DNA of 64,000 nucleotides, from NCBI GenBank assembly GCA_013368325.1, contig JAACJK010000010.1, positions 62,001 to 126,000 on the forward strand. The letters are read 5' to 3'. Source of the stretch: Ephemerocybe angulata. Lineage: Eukaryota; Basidiomycota; Agaricomycetes; Agaricales; Psathyrellaceae. The translations under genes were made by a program, and so were the position numbers. The notes beneath the pieces were generated by a model that was given only the letters and a program-made list of their open reading frames with translations, did no database searches and was not told where the DNA came from. Within the stretch, counting starts at the first letter, position 1. Each line of letters opens with the position of its first letter. Shown in pieces: positions 21,440 through 31,954 of this stretch.

Positions 21440-22598
21440 TCAACTAATGTCTCTGCTGATGAGTTCCGACCATGGCGACAGTCCAACAATTCCAGGAAGG
21501 TCATCCCATGCCCGCCGTCGAGATTCTTCGACTTCTGTACTGAAGTTGTTCCTGCATTGCGCGCATATCTTCTCTGTAGACAGCACTTCATGGCTAACCT
21601 GTAGCATGAAGAAGAGAGCAGCGGTCCTGGGATTCCAAGACCGTTGTAGTCGTGACACCAGTCGATAGAAGGCTTTGGGGCAATCGGGCTTTGCGCAGGT
21701 AGTCTCGTTTGCCCATTTTCCACAGGAGGAGCGTATAAAGTCAAGGCCCAGCTGGACGCGGTGCTGATACATGAGGGTGTAGGCCTGCAGGTCGCCGGGG
21801 CTGAGCTTGGAAGTCGGGCGCGAGGGATGTTTTAACTGGAGTTTGGGGTGGTTGCCGTCGAGTATTTCAGACAGAGGATAGACGGAGAGGAAGTATAGAG
21901 CAGTGGGTATCAGGACTTCCACATCCGTTTCCCTGGCAAGGTTAAGGACGTGAACTGGGTGGACGTAGGGGTATGAGAGGTCGTCAACGTGTGGTGCTGT
22001 CATGGCTTTCATGGTCATAAGGTCGTGGGCTTGTATATTATGCGACCAGGTTGCTGCAAGAAAGCGTATGACCTGGGTACGGATGCGTTGGGCGCAGTAT
22101 TTTGTGGACAATCGAAGTACTCCAGCGAGTTGGAAGAAGTCGGCTGGGTTGTCTGGGTCAGAGGTTCTGCATGCACGAAATTAGAGGGTGTGTTCAAGTT
22201 ATGTGACAGATTCCTTACACCCCATCGTAGAGAGCTTTGACAAGACTGGACAGGTCTGCAGGGTTGTCGTACATCACGACGACTTGCGACGCGTTTTCCG
22301 CGTCGTGGTCTTCTTCGACCGGCAGGCCGACTTCGAACATATCTTTGAACATGTCAGAATGTCGAGACTGGTTGGGTGTTCTTGTCAGTTTCCCCCGTCG
22401 CGTGAAATGAACGAAATGCGCTCACAAGCACCCCACGGTGGAGGAGAAACGCGGTTGGTTCGTCATGAGTCACTAGAATGATGTTGCCATCCTCGAACCA
22501 AGGCTGTATTGTCCAATGTCAGATAGACAGACGTGAGTACTAAAGTTTGGGCATACATCTCCAACCTTCACTTCTCGACCAGCGATCACAGTAGTCAT
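21440..22598 (-). CDS. BTB/POZ domain protein, fungal type
   Basis: This belongs to the small BTB proteins expanded in Agaricomycetes, which may act as oligomerising or cullin-3 adaptor proteins. Exon 1 is MTTVIAGREVK; exon 2 reads PWFEDGNIILVTHDEPTAFL followed by LHRGVL; exon 3 reads SRHSDMFKDMFEVGLP and then VVVMYDNPADLSSLVKALYD. Together they form the BTB core. The last exon (21440-22165) continues NPADFFQLAGVLRLSTKYC, the usual helix after the BTB fold, and ends with a Cys-containing region (CAKPDCPKAFYRLV, EKICAQCRNNF) whose spacing could bind a metal. The stop is at 21440-21442. It lies on the same strand as the F-box gene upstream of it. No cellular role can be assigned from sequence. 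Confidence 0.85.
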
Positions 22599-22695
22599 GA
22601 GCAGAGAGCGACTGGCGAACAGGAACACTCACATGGGCGCTCGGTGACCGACGGCCCGCTGGGCCGTAGAGAGCCGGCCGGCCATGCGGCACTAG

Positions 22696-22703
22696 TGACG
22701 TCA
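22696..22703. promoter_or_regulatory. CRE/ATF-type bZIP site upstream of the BTB gene
   Basis: This is a perfect TGACGTCA, the consensus site of ATF/CREB-type bZIP factors, about 100 bp upstream of the BTB start at 22598. It is palindromic, so strand is not defined. Binding is inferred. Confidence 0.4.
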
Positions 22704-22866
22704 TCAACGTTTAAGCGCCTGCCCACTTCTTGAACGCTTCAATACTAAAGATGCGCAACGTACCGTATCATCCATCTATCAATATCGGGTACCAGGCGAT
22801 ACAAGTTATAGCGCTTAGCTTCAGTGAAATTCAGGAGGAACACAGATCAAGTACTTTTATGAAGCC

Positions 22867-24336
22867 CTAGAAAAGTTTAAACCCTTCTAGCATTGAGAAG
22901 TCCCGAAACACCACCTCCCTTTCAAAGCTAGGCGCACCCCCAGAGATGTGAATGAACCGACGGTCTATCTTCCCGAGCTCCCGTAGATGTGCATCCCAAA
23001 AGCGTTTCTCGGCCTCCATAGTCTCAAAGGAGCTGAATCCTGCTTTTACAGCGACAATCTTGCCAACCCTAGGCGTCGCGACGGGGGCAGCTATCATTCT
23101 CGACAATACCATCTTCGAGACAATAGGATCCCCCGTCGACTCTGGGAGGAACTCCAGATGAATAGACTCCAACTCTGACAGTGGGAAGCCCCGTACGGCG
23201 TCGTCAAACGACTTAATTTTGTTTTGATGCGGAATGGTGAGGAACTTGATGAGGGGTGCCCCGATTTCGCTCCCAATTCTGAGCTGTTTGAGGTGCCGAA
23301 GGGAAGGGTGGGTAAACATTGGAATCAGGCGATCCCAGAAATTGTCTCGCAGGTCCCTGAGGCTGAGCGTATGAAGCTCGCACTCTGATCGCGTCCAGAG
23401 ATCTTCTATCGCCTGGTAGACGTCTGGGGACCTAGGATTCTCTGTGGCGATGTGGATAGAGAGCTTGTCGAGGGAGGGAAGGTGTAGCGCATTCAAGAGC
23501 TTGTGTATATGCTCGTGATCGATAAGGTTGATAAATCGAAGGGAGGGTATGCTTGTGATCTGAGCCGGTTGTTCTTGGTGGGAAAAGTCATCCAGGGAAA
23601 GGGACAAGGTGTGCAAGTTCTTGCAATGCCCCAGTGTCTCCATGATATGCCCGTCTCTCTGTAGAGCCACGAGGATAAGTGATAGGAAGGCAAGCCTCTC
23701 GTATGGCAGGATGTCGAGCAACTCTGGATCATAGTCTATTGTGCTCCAAAAGAAAATGTCGGTGAGCTGAGGGGACTCCCTAATGTACCTCTTCAGAAGG
23801 CTGGCCAAGGCATTTGAGTATGGCTCTTCCGAGTAAAGCGCGAACGCCAATGTCGCAAGCTGCGGCGTTTCGGCAGATTCCAGTTGGTCCAACACTCTCT
23901 GGATCGGTAGCGATGGTCGTATACGCCCAATCTTGAGCTTGAAGGCCTTCCACCGGTCGCTGACTTTGGTGATGACACCCAGCATATCGACGATCGTTTC
24001 TGCATGTCGATGGGAGTACCCCTCTCTATCCTGGATCACCAACGTGAGGGGCTGATCGCAGGAGTTCTTGAGCCAGAGATGGAGGAGGGGGAGTTGGTGC
24101 GGCTCAGGGTTTGTGATATATATAATCGACCAGAGGGTTGGGGTCGAGAATACGAGGGTTCTCCAGTAGATGCATACGTGGCCGAGGTTGAGTGGTGTGG
24201 TGTCGTTTGTTTCGTGAGCCCTAATTCCAAGAGGAAGTCGCTCAGGCTCGACATCGCATCTCGCCCTGTGGATAGTCAGGTCGAAGATGGTGATAAGCAG
24301 CTCCGGCGCTAGCTGATTCAAGTTATGAACGCCCAT
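22867..24336 (-). CDS. F-box domain protein (leucine-rich repeat-like, Agaricomycete type)
   Basis: A single exon of 489 codons starts MGVHNLNQLAPELLITIFDL, an F-box with the typical LPPEL-like opening. It continues through NLGHVCIYWRTLVFSTPTLW, the second half of the F-box in this large basidiomycete family. The remainder is Leu-rich with repeating patterns such as LRFINLIDHEHIHKLLNAL and SLRHLKQLRIGSEIG, consistent with irregular leucine-rich repeats. Such proteins probably serve as substrate receptors of SCF ubiquitin ligases; the target is unknown. It lacks introns, which is common for this family. It shares the fold but no close sequence with the second F-box gene at 31955-33232. Confidence 0.85.
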   Translation of the reverse strand: MGVHNLNQLAPELLITIFDLTIHRARCDVEPERLPLGIRAHETNDTTPLNLGHVCIYWRTLVFSTPTLWSIIYITNPEPHQLPLLHLWLKNSCDQPLTLVIQDREGYSHRHAETIVDMLGVITKVSDRWKAFKLKIGRIRPSLPIQRVLDQLESAETPQLATLAFALYSEEPYSNALASLLKRYIRESPQLTDIFFWSTIDYDPELLDILPYERLAFLSLILVALQRDGHIMETLGHCKNLHTLSLSLDDFSHQEQPAQITSIPSLRFINLIDHEHIHKLLNALHLPSLDKLSIHIATENPRSPDVYQAIEDLWTRSECELHTLSLRDLRDNFWDRLIPMFTHPSLRHLKQLRIGSEIGAPLIKFLTIPHQNKIKSFDDAVRGFPLSELESIHLEFLPESTGDPIVSKMVLSRMIAAPVATPRVGKIVAVKAGFSSFETMEAEKRFWDAHLRELGKIDRRFIHISGGAPSFEREVVFRDFSMLEGFKLF

Positions 24337-25205
24337 TTCAAAGCATGGGGATGGCGGTCAGCTGCAAGGGATGGCAGCAGATTCCAGGTTTGCCCTGACG
24401 TCGACCACTCTGACCATTGCCACCGAACTCCACACTGCCACATGTAGTACAAGCAAGAGCAGCGCAAGCGAGTCTCGAGAGGACGTCAGGCCTTAGGAGT
24501 TACAATCGCTTGTATTTCAAGGTAACTGGGTACTATGTAATGTATACTAAATGATCCAAACAAGGGTTTCAACACTCCTACTACAGATTGAGGTCGTATA
24601 CAACAGTGGTAGAGACACAGAAAGAAGAGGAAAAGAGAAAATCCTGAGAGGCAGCTGGAACGACGGATAAAGCAAGCGGATGAGAAGTCAAGAAGTAAGG
24701 TGGTAGACGTGTCGAGTGCGGGGTGAGGCAGGGACGCATTTTTGGATATCACTGGTCAAGTAGGCAGAGGAGAGCAGAGAGTAAGAATAAAATGAAATCA
24801 TAATCGTCGTAACAAGACTGCCCTACAAAGCTAGCCCCGGGTCGAACCTGACGAGGAGCACTACCAACTCGTATGGCAGAGCTTGGGCAGAGCAGTGGGA
24901 AGGCGTAAAAATCGTCGCCATGAAACTAGAAACCTCGGGAAAGTTACAAGGTAGTAAAAGCGGTTGGGCATAATACAGTGCGTGGTGAATATAGTGTTCG
25001 TCAGTCTCGTCCTCGGGCGTGCGTTAATAGTCGGGTTAGGGTAGTTGGTGTGTATTGACGCCCGATCGGGTGTGGGCTGCGGGCTGGTATCGGAGCGTAA
25101 TAGATCATCTAGCATTGTGGGTGCGTGGGTGCGATATAGTTGAATGAAGTATGCGGCGGTATCTTGAAGCATGAGGAAGATGCAGCGGAAAATGGGGGAT
25201 GCAGG
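24337..25205. other. Intergenic region between the F-box and KRE6-like genes
   Basis: This is 869 bp downstream of the KRE6-like stop and upstream of the F-box start, both on the minus strand. No coding sequence is supported. The part near 24480-24800 is A/T-richer and may include the KRE6-like 3' untranslated region. Confidence 0.45.
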
Positions 25206-27645
25206 TTAACAGCCATTTAGAAGCGAATTCCTGGGGAAGGTAAAATTGGCGTTCGCCCAGAGAGTTACGTTGGCATTAGAGTAAGCCACAATATGGCTAA
25301 AATGAGTCGATCAGGATGCATATTCCTTTTACTGGTTAAGAAGGACGTGGGCGTACTCTTTGATATACTGCTTGGTTGGCCGCTTAGGCGGGTCACAGGT
25401 GAGACCGTCCTTGACACCTGGCCGTTGGTATATCCGCACGTAGTCAACGTACATCTTGGCGGGGAAGGTCAAGTGCTTGAAATCGGGGTCCTGGAAACCT
25501 TTCGATATACCCAAATTGAGGATGATGCTCTGGGCGACGGAGGTGCGTTTCTTCAGTCCGGAATCGAAACCGATGAAGTGCAAGGTCCACTTACCAGAGG
25601 CTCCTCGGGAATGAGACGTGGGCCAATACCAGCAACTGTGTCCGCGCCGACTGTCGCGGCGGTGAGCGTCCAGGATGGCTTCCCATCACTGTACCAGGTA
25701 ATAAAACCTTCGTCCCGCTTATCCGGGTTTGACCACAATTCGTATCCATAAACACCAAAGTTCTTTCCCCCGTAGTACTTCGCGTCGATCTCGGTCAAGC
25801 CTGACACAGCTTGTTGGTACTGGCCTCCACGATAGTCATTGATGTGGGTGATGTCCCTGTTGTAGATTGTCGTTGCCGGCTCGGATTCGACAACACGATA
25901 GTTCGCATTGAAAGGGGCGACCTGTAAACTTTGAGACACTCGCCCAACACTTGTTGTACGGTTAATCTCTGCTTCGATGATATCGACCTCTGGAACGCCT
26001 CTTCCGACGTTGTACCTGGGACCTGGGTGGTCCGAGCCCGGGCAAGTGCAGGCGGAGAGCCGTTGGCCTGGCAAAGAGCTCAAATTCATGCCGTTGGGTT
26101 GTAGGACGTCGCTTCCAGGGCTGCCATCCTTGCCCATTTGGAATGGGAAACTACCGCGATCGCATGTGTCATAGGTGTAGGGCCACATGCCGTCGTTCGT
26201 TGCGCCATAGCCCGCTCGACCCTGTAGGGATTCAGTATCAGCCTAAAAGAAGGTAGTTGTTACCTTACCAAGTTTCCGAGTGTCCACGCGCCTGGCCAAA
26301 GGCCGAATTGCTGTGGGGAAAGAGGCAAACTAATAGCGATTTCAATATAACCTGTGGTGAAGCACAGCTTATTCCAAGACTGCAGCATGCCTGAAGAGGA
26401 TGGTAAGAGATTACATAGAAACAGAGAACGTCAGCGTACCGCTCATGAAGTTCAGATCGTGGTTGATTCGTTGCTCCATGGTAATGACCAGAGCCCCATT
26501 CTCGGTTGTGATTTGCTGAACGATAATCAGGATGGATGTGAGGGATGTTATGTTCAATGACGTACACGAGGATCGTACCACTCCCAATCGTCGGTCTGCC
26601 TGCGAAATGGTCAGTTCAAGTAATAGATATATACGCAGCACTCCGCATACCAGTAATACAGGTCCACCGCCTCCCAAAATGGATCATCTCCAGGATAGAA
26701 AGTTCGTCCGTCACGGTTGAACTCGTCACTAAAGACGAGGTTGTACTTGTGCCCGTCGTTACCGGTTCGCGTAAGTGCTTCCTTCGGTGTATCCGGGTCG
26801 ATTAACAGAGGCAGGTGAGGGAAGTCGGGTATCTGGCCTGAACCGTTGATTCCACCGATATTATATCCATGGAATTGTCTGTCCTTCGTCTTAAAGTACC
26901 ATGCCGGATATCCAACGAAGAGAAACAGCAGCCCGCAGACCAAAGTGAAGAGCGCAAACGCATTGACCCAACCTCTCCATGAGAATGGCGTCCAGGAATT
27001 GTCGTGACGAGGATCTGGGTTGTGAAGAGCGTCGTCAAGGTCTGGTTCCCTATCCCACATGTACTGGGGCACAGTCGTCGTCCGTGGAGGCGGTGGAGCC
27101 ACAAGCGGCGTTGGTGATTGCGCGCCATTGTGTTCGTGCGTCGACGCCGAGCCCTCCGAGGGCGTTGCGCTAAACCGCCCATTCCCATACACTCCCTGGT
27201 TCCTTCCTTGCTGAGGGTTATACTGTTTTTTTATCAGTTAATTGATTGGAAGAAGCAAGAAATGAGGAAAGCGCACGGAATACGGCCCATATCCCGAACC
27301 AATCTGGCCACTGGCAACCCCCTGCGCTACAGCTGTCCTTCCTGAGGTCCTACGATGCGTCGGTGCCCGTTGGCCATGGTTGTGACTGCTGGTGCGGTAC
27401 AGACTCGTCCCATGATTGTTACTGCTCCCACCGTGGTACTGACTACTCCCTTCAACCGAGTTTGCTCTGCTTCTGCTTTGGACAGGCCTGGGGCCTCCAA
27501 CCTGGGAGATGTAGTAGTGGCCGAGCTGCGAGCCATGGCCTTGGGAGCTTGGTGCCCTCGGTGGGCTGGCCAGGGGCACTGAAGAATACGGCTGCGCCGA
27601 CGGTGGTGGGGAGTAGACCTGCCTGCGAGAGGGGCGGGACGACAT
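25206..27645 (-). CDS. KRE6/SKN1-type beta-glucan synthesis-associated protein (GH16-like, type II membrane)
   Basis: Family members are needed for cell-wall beta-1,6-glucan and sit in secretory-pathway membranes with a lumenal GH16-like domain. A long Ser/Pro/Gly-rich cytosolic tail starts [19 protein letters not shown], and a single transmembrane helix ([19 protein letters not shown]) lies near 26920-26975. The lumenal domain has [56 protein letters not shown] and the GH16-type acidic motif [12 protein letters not shown] (ExDxxE), so catalytic acids are present. The penultimate exon contains [10 protein letters not shown] and [14 protein letters not shown] tiny last exon, found by removing an intron near 25290-25345, reads [19 protein letters not shown] and ends in NGC before the stop at 25206-25208. 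This ending is typical of the family. About seven introns are present. Confidence 0.92.
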
Positions 27646-28060
27646 GGAGGCGGTCAGAGAAGTTCAGACGCGTGAATTCGTCCACCCCCAATTTGGAATC
27701 ACTGCCCGAGGAGCACGACTCTCCACTTCCCACGGTTCTAACATTAAACGAGAACCTCCATCAAGGCGTCCTCGAGGCCCAAACGCTTTTAGAGATCGAT
27801 AACACCACCCAAAAGCTCGGTTTTAGCGCGCAGTGGCGACTCCAGGCCGTACTGCGCAGACTGCTCCGTTAACGCCTGAGTCCTGAACAGTGGGCCTTCG
27901 CTCAATACACGCCGCCGACGCGACGCGACGGACGCGCCTGCAACCAGTGATCGCTGCAACGGAAGTATTTTATCGCCGACTCGGGAATCCCCCGCACTAA
28001 GAGGGGGTATGGTACATTTGCTTTTGCTATTAGAATACCGACCCTGACCTCCTACATCAT
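27646..28060. other. Upstream region of the KRE6-like gene
   Basis: These 415 bp lie between the stop codon of the SDR gene and the start codon of the KRE6-like gene, both on the minus strand. They probably contain the promoter of the KRE6-like gene. No gene is seen. Confidence 0.45.
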
Positions 28061-29218
28061 TCAAGGGTTCGTGGCCAGGTATCCTCCATCAACCACAATC
28101 TCCTGTCCATTGGTATACCCTCCAGCTCTGGAAGCCAAGTAAAGCGCAGTTCCGGCCATTTCTTCAGCGCTGTGTTACGGCAATTGCGATGAGTTGGCCA
28201 CCTGAATTTCGAGAGCTCACAGACGTACCTTCCAGGTCGCTTCGCAGGCACAGGGCGAATTCCCTTGCCTATTTTATCAACTTCCTCCCCGTTGATAGTG
28301 CCGTAGGTCATCTCAGACTCAAAGACACCAGGTGCGATCGAGTTGACACGGACTGCAATGCCTTTCAAGGCGAACTCCGTAGCCAGCATCTTTGTAATAT
28401 GCGTTGCAGCTGCCTTCGAACTGTTGTAACAGAACTAGATTGAGGCGCAGGTTGTTTGCCTTTTAACCTACGGTGCAATGAAGAATGAGCATTGAGAACT
28501 CACATGTTCTTGAGCCAGCGACGTGATGCCGCTGATGCTAGTAATGTTTATCACGTTAGACCAGAAGTCCTTAACGTCCTCAGATCCTTTGGCAAGGAGG
28601 CCCAAGAACGCCGTGGTCACGAAAAAGAGGGCAGCCACGTTGATTTGATAGAGATTCTTCCATCCATCCATGTCTTCGTTGTCGAAGAGCGCTTGTCCCA
28701 GAGTCTCTACATCTTTGTGCTCCGGCGAGTCGGTCTTGTTGAAGAAATTGGAGACAGGGCCGACTTGGCCGGCGCTGGGACATTATTAGTGAACTCGAAA
28801 CTGTAATTGGATACGACATAACAGCCCCACTTGTTAACCAGTATATGAATCTTTCCTTCCTTCTCTTTAACAAGGTCTCGGGCAGCAATGATGCTCTTCT
28901 TGTCAGTTACATCCATCTGCAATCTAAGAACCCACGCCCAGCGTCATAGTAGCTTATCAGTTCAAATGTCCTCTTAGATTGTGCCAAAATTAAGCCTATG
29001 ACTCACGGGATAATCTCTCCCCCAATCTTTCTGTCCCACTCACTCGCCGTCTTTTTCAACACCTCCAACCGTCTACCAGTGATATATACTTTGGCACCAG
29101 CGGCAGCAAATCCGGAGGCAATCTTGAGGCCAATTCCCGTTCCACCACCAGTCACAATGGCGACACGACCGCTGAGGTCGAAAAGGGTGTTGGGCTTGTA
29201 GGTTGTAGCAGCAGACAT
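28061..29218 (-). CDS. Short-chain dehydrogenase/reductase (classical SDR)
   Basis: This NAD(P)-dependent oxidoreductase opens [17 protein letters not shown] and [19 protein letters not shown] (the TGxxxGxG loop), then [13 protein letters not shown], a basic pair suggesting NADP(H). Later exons give [18 protein letters not shown] and IHILVNK, followed by AGQVGP (the NNAG-like strand) and FKINV-like [15 protein letters not shown]. The catalytic serine region INITSISG is followed by [13 protein letters not shown] with the YxxxK dyad, and the C-terminus has [11 protein letters not shown] and [20 protein letters not shown]. The stop is at 28061-28063. About six introns are present. It resembles fungal gluconate-dehydrogenase/rhamnolipid-reductase-like SDRs; the substrate is unknown. 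An upstream in-frame ATG at 29272 exists, but 29218 fits the family better. A damaged copy lies at 30683-31508. Confidence 0.9.
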
Positions 29219-30682
29219 CGCGGTACAGTGTACGTTCGGGAAAAGAAGGAGGTTCGTGGAATCTTCGGCCACAGCTGATATTATCGAGTTCCTAATCTGA
29301 GGCGAAGTCCTCCAAATCGGTCCATCGTGACATCATCAGGCATCGGCAAAATGATCGCGGGGTATGGGGAAGGTGATAGGTGATAGGTGATAGGTGATAT
29401 TACCCGGACGCGGTCCAATTTCTGAACGCCGGGGGTCTGGGAGGCTACTGTAAGTACAAGAAAGTATCTACAATTCCCAGCTCGTGCCCTACAACACACC
29501 GCCAAGCAGTCGCACGTATTTCAGGCCGTCCAGCGGTGTATTCTCAGGCAGGAGGCAATCGTTACTGATCAAGTTGAAACCCAGAAATACTGGCACATAG
29601 CCCAGTTTTGAGCCTTCAGGCAGTCAAAATGTCCATGTCGTCCAAAATAAAACGGAGGAGGATATACATCGGTCGAGGCTTGAAGATCGAATGGGATCGA
29701 AAAGGCAAGTTATGCAATGAGGGGAGCCTGACATGTCTTCCTTTGAGAGGGGGAAGGCCGGCGATGATCGTTCTGTGGGGTGACATGACGACGAGAAGGG
29801 CCTTTGACTAATTTCTGACAGTTCAGACCCTTGTCGTCTGACACGGATCGTTCTCGCGAGTCGCGATGCGACTCAATATCCGATAAGACCGAGGAGTGTA
29901 CGCGCGTACTGGGCGCCGACGTCGAGCACAAGGGTGACCAGACTCCCAGAGGTCGGTATGGAGGTGTGTTCAGCCTCTCCTAGCCTCGAGTACACTGTGT
30001 GTAAGACAGCTCTAGGTCTAACTTGTCTATCGGCAGGCAGAGTTGTGTATGACGAAGTGGCAGGGACACGGCGGCGCACACCGCCCACAGCTCCATAGCT
30101 CAAAAACGACGGGCATGGTAGAGGGCGACAGCACGGAGTGCTGAATGAGGGCTCAAGCTCAAGAACCGCCAGCTGTAAGTAGCGTGTGTATATGCCAAAG
30201 GCAAGGGAGCAAGTTGGGAGCGGGATTCGCGGCGCAATCGGAATCGTCTCAAGCACTGCGATCTCGTAGCTGTACTCGTCGGCGCGGCCACAGCGGGGGG
30301 GCGGGCATGACAGCAAGCAGGGGGCGTCGGATTAAATCTCGAGCGCAGAGATATGGCACACGCGGGGGCGTGGCGCAGGCGAGGGATGCGCGAGGACGAC
30401 GCTGTAGGGCAGCCTGATATGCGGCAGGAAAGCACTCTCTACATCCTGCACCTTTTCAGGCGGGTGAACGAGTTCAAAGGATGTAGAGAATGTGCTCTGC
30501 GTAGAATATCTGCGTCTTTATGTCCAGAATATGCGCGAAATCCGTCCAGAAACACGATTTTCAAAAATCGATGGTGGTGGTAGTGATAGACATCTTGAAA
30601 CCGGGAAGCACCTCGCCCAGGAAAACATACACATAAGTTCAATTATTACCCTCCGTTAGGTGCCAACCCTTTACCCCATTAT
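29219..30682. other. Intergenic region between the SDR gene and its pseudogene copy
   Basis: These 1.46 kb hold the tandem heptamer at 29371-29398 and GC-rich sequence around 30060-30420 with overlapping frames on both strands but no recognisable protein. I support no gene here. It probably includes the SDR promoter and, toward 30600-30680, the 3' flank of the former second SDR. Confidence 0.45.
29371..29398. repeat. Four-copy 7-bp tandem repeat (AGGTGAT)
   Basis: There are four perfect head-to-tail copies of AGGTGAT, about 155 bp upstream of the SDR start at 29218. Its effect on expression is unknown. Confidence 0.85.
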
Positions 30683-31508
30683 TCACGGGTTCGTAGCAAG
30701 AAACGCACCATCGATGTTGATTTCTTGTCCATTAGTATATCCTCCAGCTCACGAAGCAAGATACAGCGCGGTCGCCTAGCAATCTCTTCGGCCCTGCGCA
30801 TAATGAATGCTTTAGTGACAAATATCCACGAAGACGCCTTCCAGCCATACATACCTTCCAGGGCGCTCTGCAGGGACACGATGCAAACCTTGCAGATATC
30901 AGACAAAGCGGGTCCAGGAGGAATAGTGACACCGGTCATTTCAGACTCGAAAATTCCCGGGGAGATTCCGTTAACACGGATGGGGATCCCTTTCAAAGCA
31001 AGCTCGGTGGATAGCACCTTCAAGTTTGTCATGTTCTTTGCCGCCGCCTTGGATGCATTGTAGCAGAACTAAATATATCAGCGCACACCGTGACATCGTT
31101 AGTACCCTATAACATCTTCTCCAGGTGACTCGTTTGGCCATCCCTACTCACATGCTCCTGGGCCTGTCCCATGGTCCCACTGATGCTGGCCCAGAAACCC
31201 TTGTCCTCTTCGGTGCCCTTCGCAAGTAGCCCCCAAAAAGGCGGTGGATACGAAGAAGAGGGCGTCCACGTTGATTTTAAAGAGGCTTGTCCATTCGTCA
31301 AATGTCTCATTGTCAAAGAGGGCCTGTCCGAGTGCCCCACGCCTTCTGCGATGGGGGGTTGGCGTCGCGTTAAAGAAATTGGAGCACGGGCCAATTTGGC
31401 CTGCACTAAAGTGCCATATTTTCAGACCAATTCCGGGCTACCACTGGTGACGATAGCGACACGTCCGGTAAGATCAAAGAGATCGGTAGCTTTGTACGAG
31501 GTAGCCAT
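30683..31508 (-). pseudogene. Decayed tandem copy of the neighbouring SDR gene
   Basis: The remnant starts MATSYKATDLFDLTGRVAIVT, matching the start of the SDR at 28061-29218, but the frame then reads SGSPELV and stops. The rest of the nucleotide loop and the segment up to the NNAG-like strand (roughly 70 residues) are missing. Downstream pieces remain: TSLFKINVDALFFVSTAFLG (in a shifted frame), WASISGTMGQAQEH, FCYNASKAA with the YxxxK dyad, and ISPGIFESEMTGVTIPPG. The tail [20 protein letters not shown] is recognisable near 30683-30745 but is preceded by in-frame stops at the CTAG and TGA around 30757-30780. A deletion, frameshifts and stops together make a functional product unlikely. The order and strand indicate a tandem duplication. 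Confidence 0.8.
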
Positions 31509-31954
31509 TCGAAAGTGAGTTGGTTCAGGTGAAGGGAAGGAGGGCAATTCCGAATCCGCATCGAGCTTTTCACAAAATTTAGCCGCCCAGCCAACGCGCC
31601 CGGATCAGCGCATAATATGACATCACTCCGCGTCTAATCCGTTCCGCTCGGCTCGGGCACGGAGACTCGATGGGACCGCGAAGGTGGTAGCGGAGGGAAG
31701 TAGAGGTAAAGGGGCATAATTAATTCATAATACATTCCTGTGCTGCTAGCATAGTGCTGCGAGGAATTATCCAGGTAGTCCTATAAGTAAGATAATTTAA
31801 CGGGGAACGAAAAGCTATGCTACAAAGGTGAGAGTGGTGCATGAACGAACGGGAGTTTGAAAGCAACATGAAAGCGTCTAGAAATACAAAAGGGAAGGAC
31901 CTGCCATAGTCCGTCAGATGCATAAAAGATCGTTGAAGCTCAAGAGCGAAATTA
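31509..31954. other. Intergenic region between the SDR pseudogene and the second F-box gene
   Basis: These 446 bp contain nothing coding that I can support. They are downstream of the F-box stop and upstream of the pseudogene's former start. Confidence 0.45.

Noticed and set aside
22640..22690. Short GC-rich palindromes (GGCCCGCTGGGCC, GCCGGCCGGC) upstream of the BTB gene
   Set aside because: They are short and common in GC-rich DNA; no terminator or origin role can be supported in a eukaryote.
27246..27872. 208-codon plus-strand open frame opposite the first exons and promoter of the KRE6-like gene
   Set aside because: It overlaps clearly conserved minus-strand coding sequence, is low-complexity, and has no family resemblance, so it is a shadow frame.
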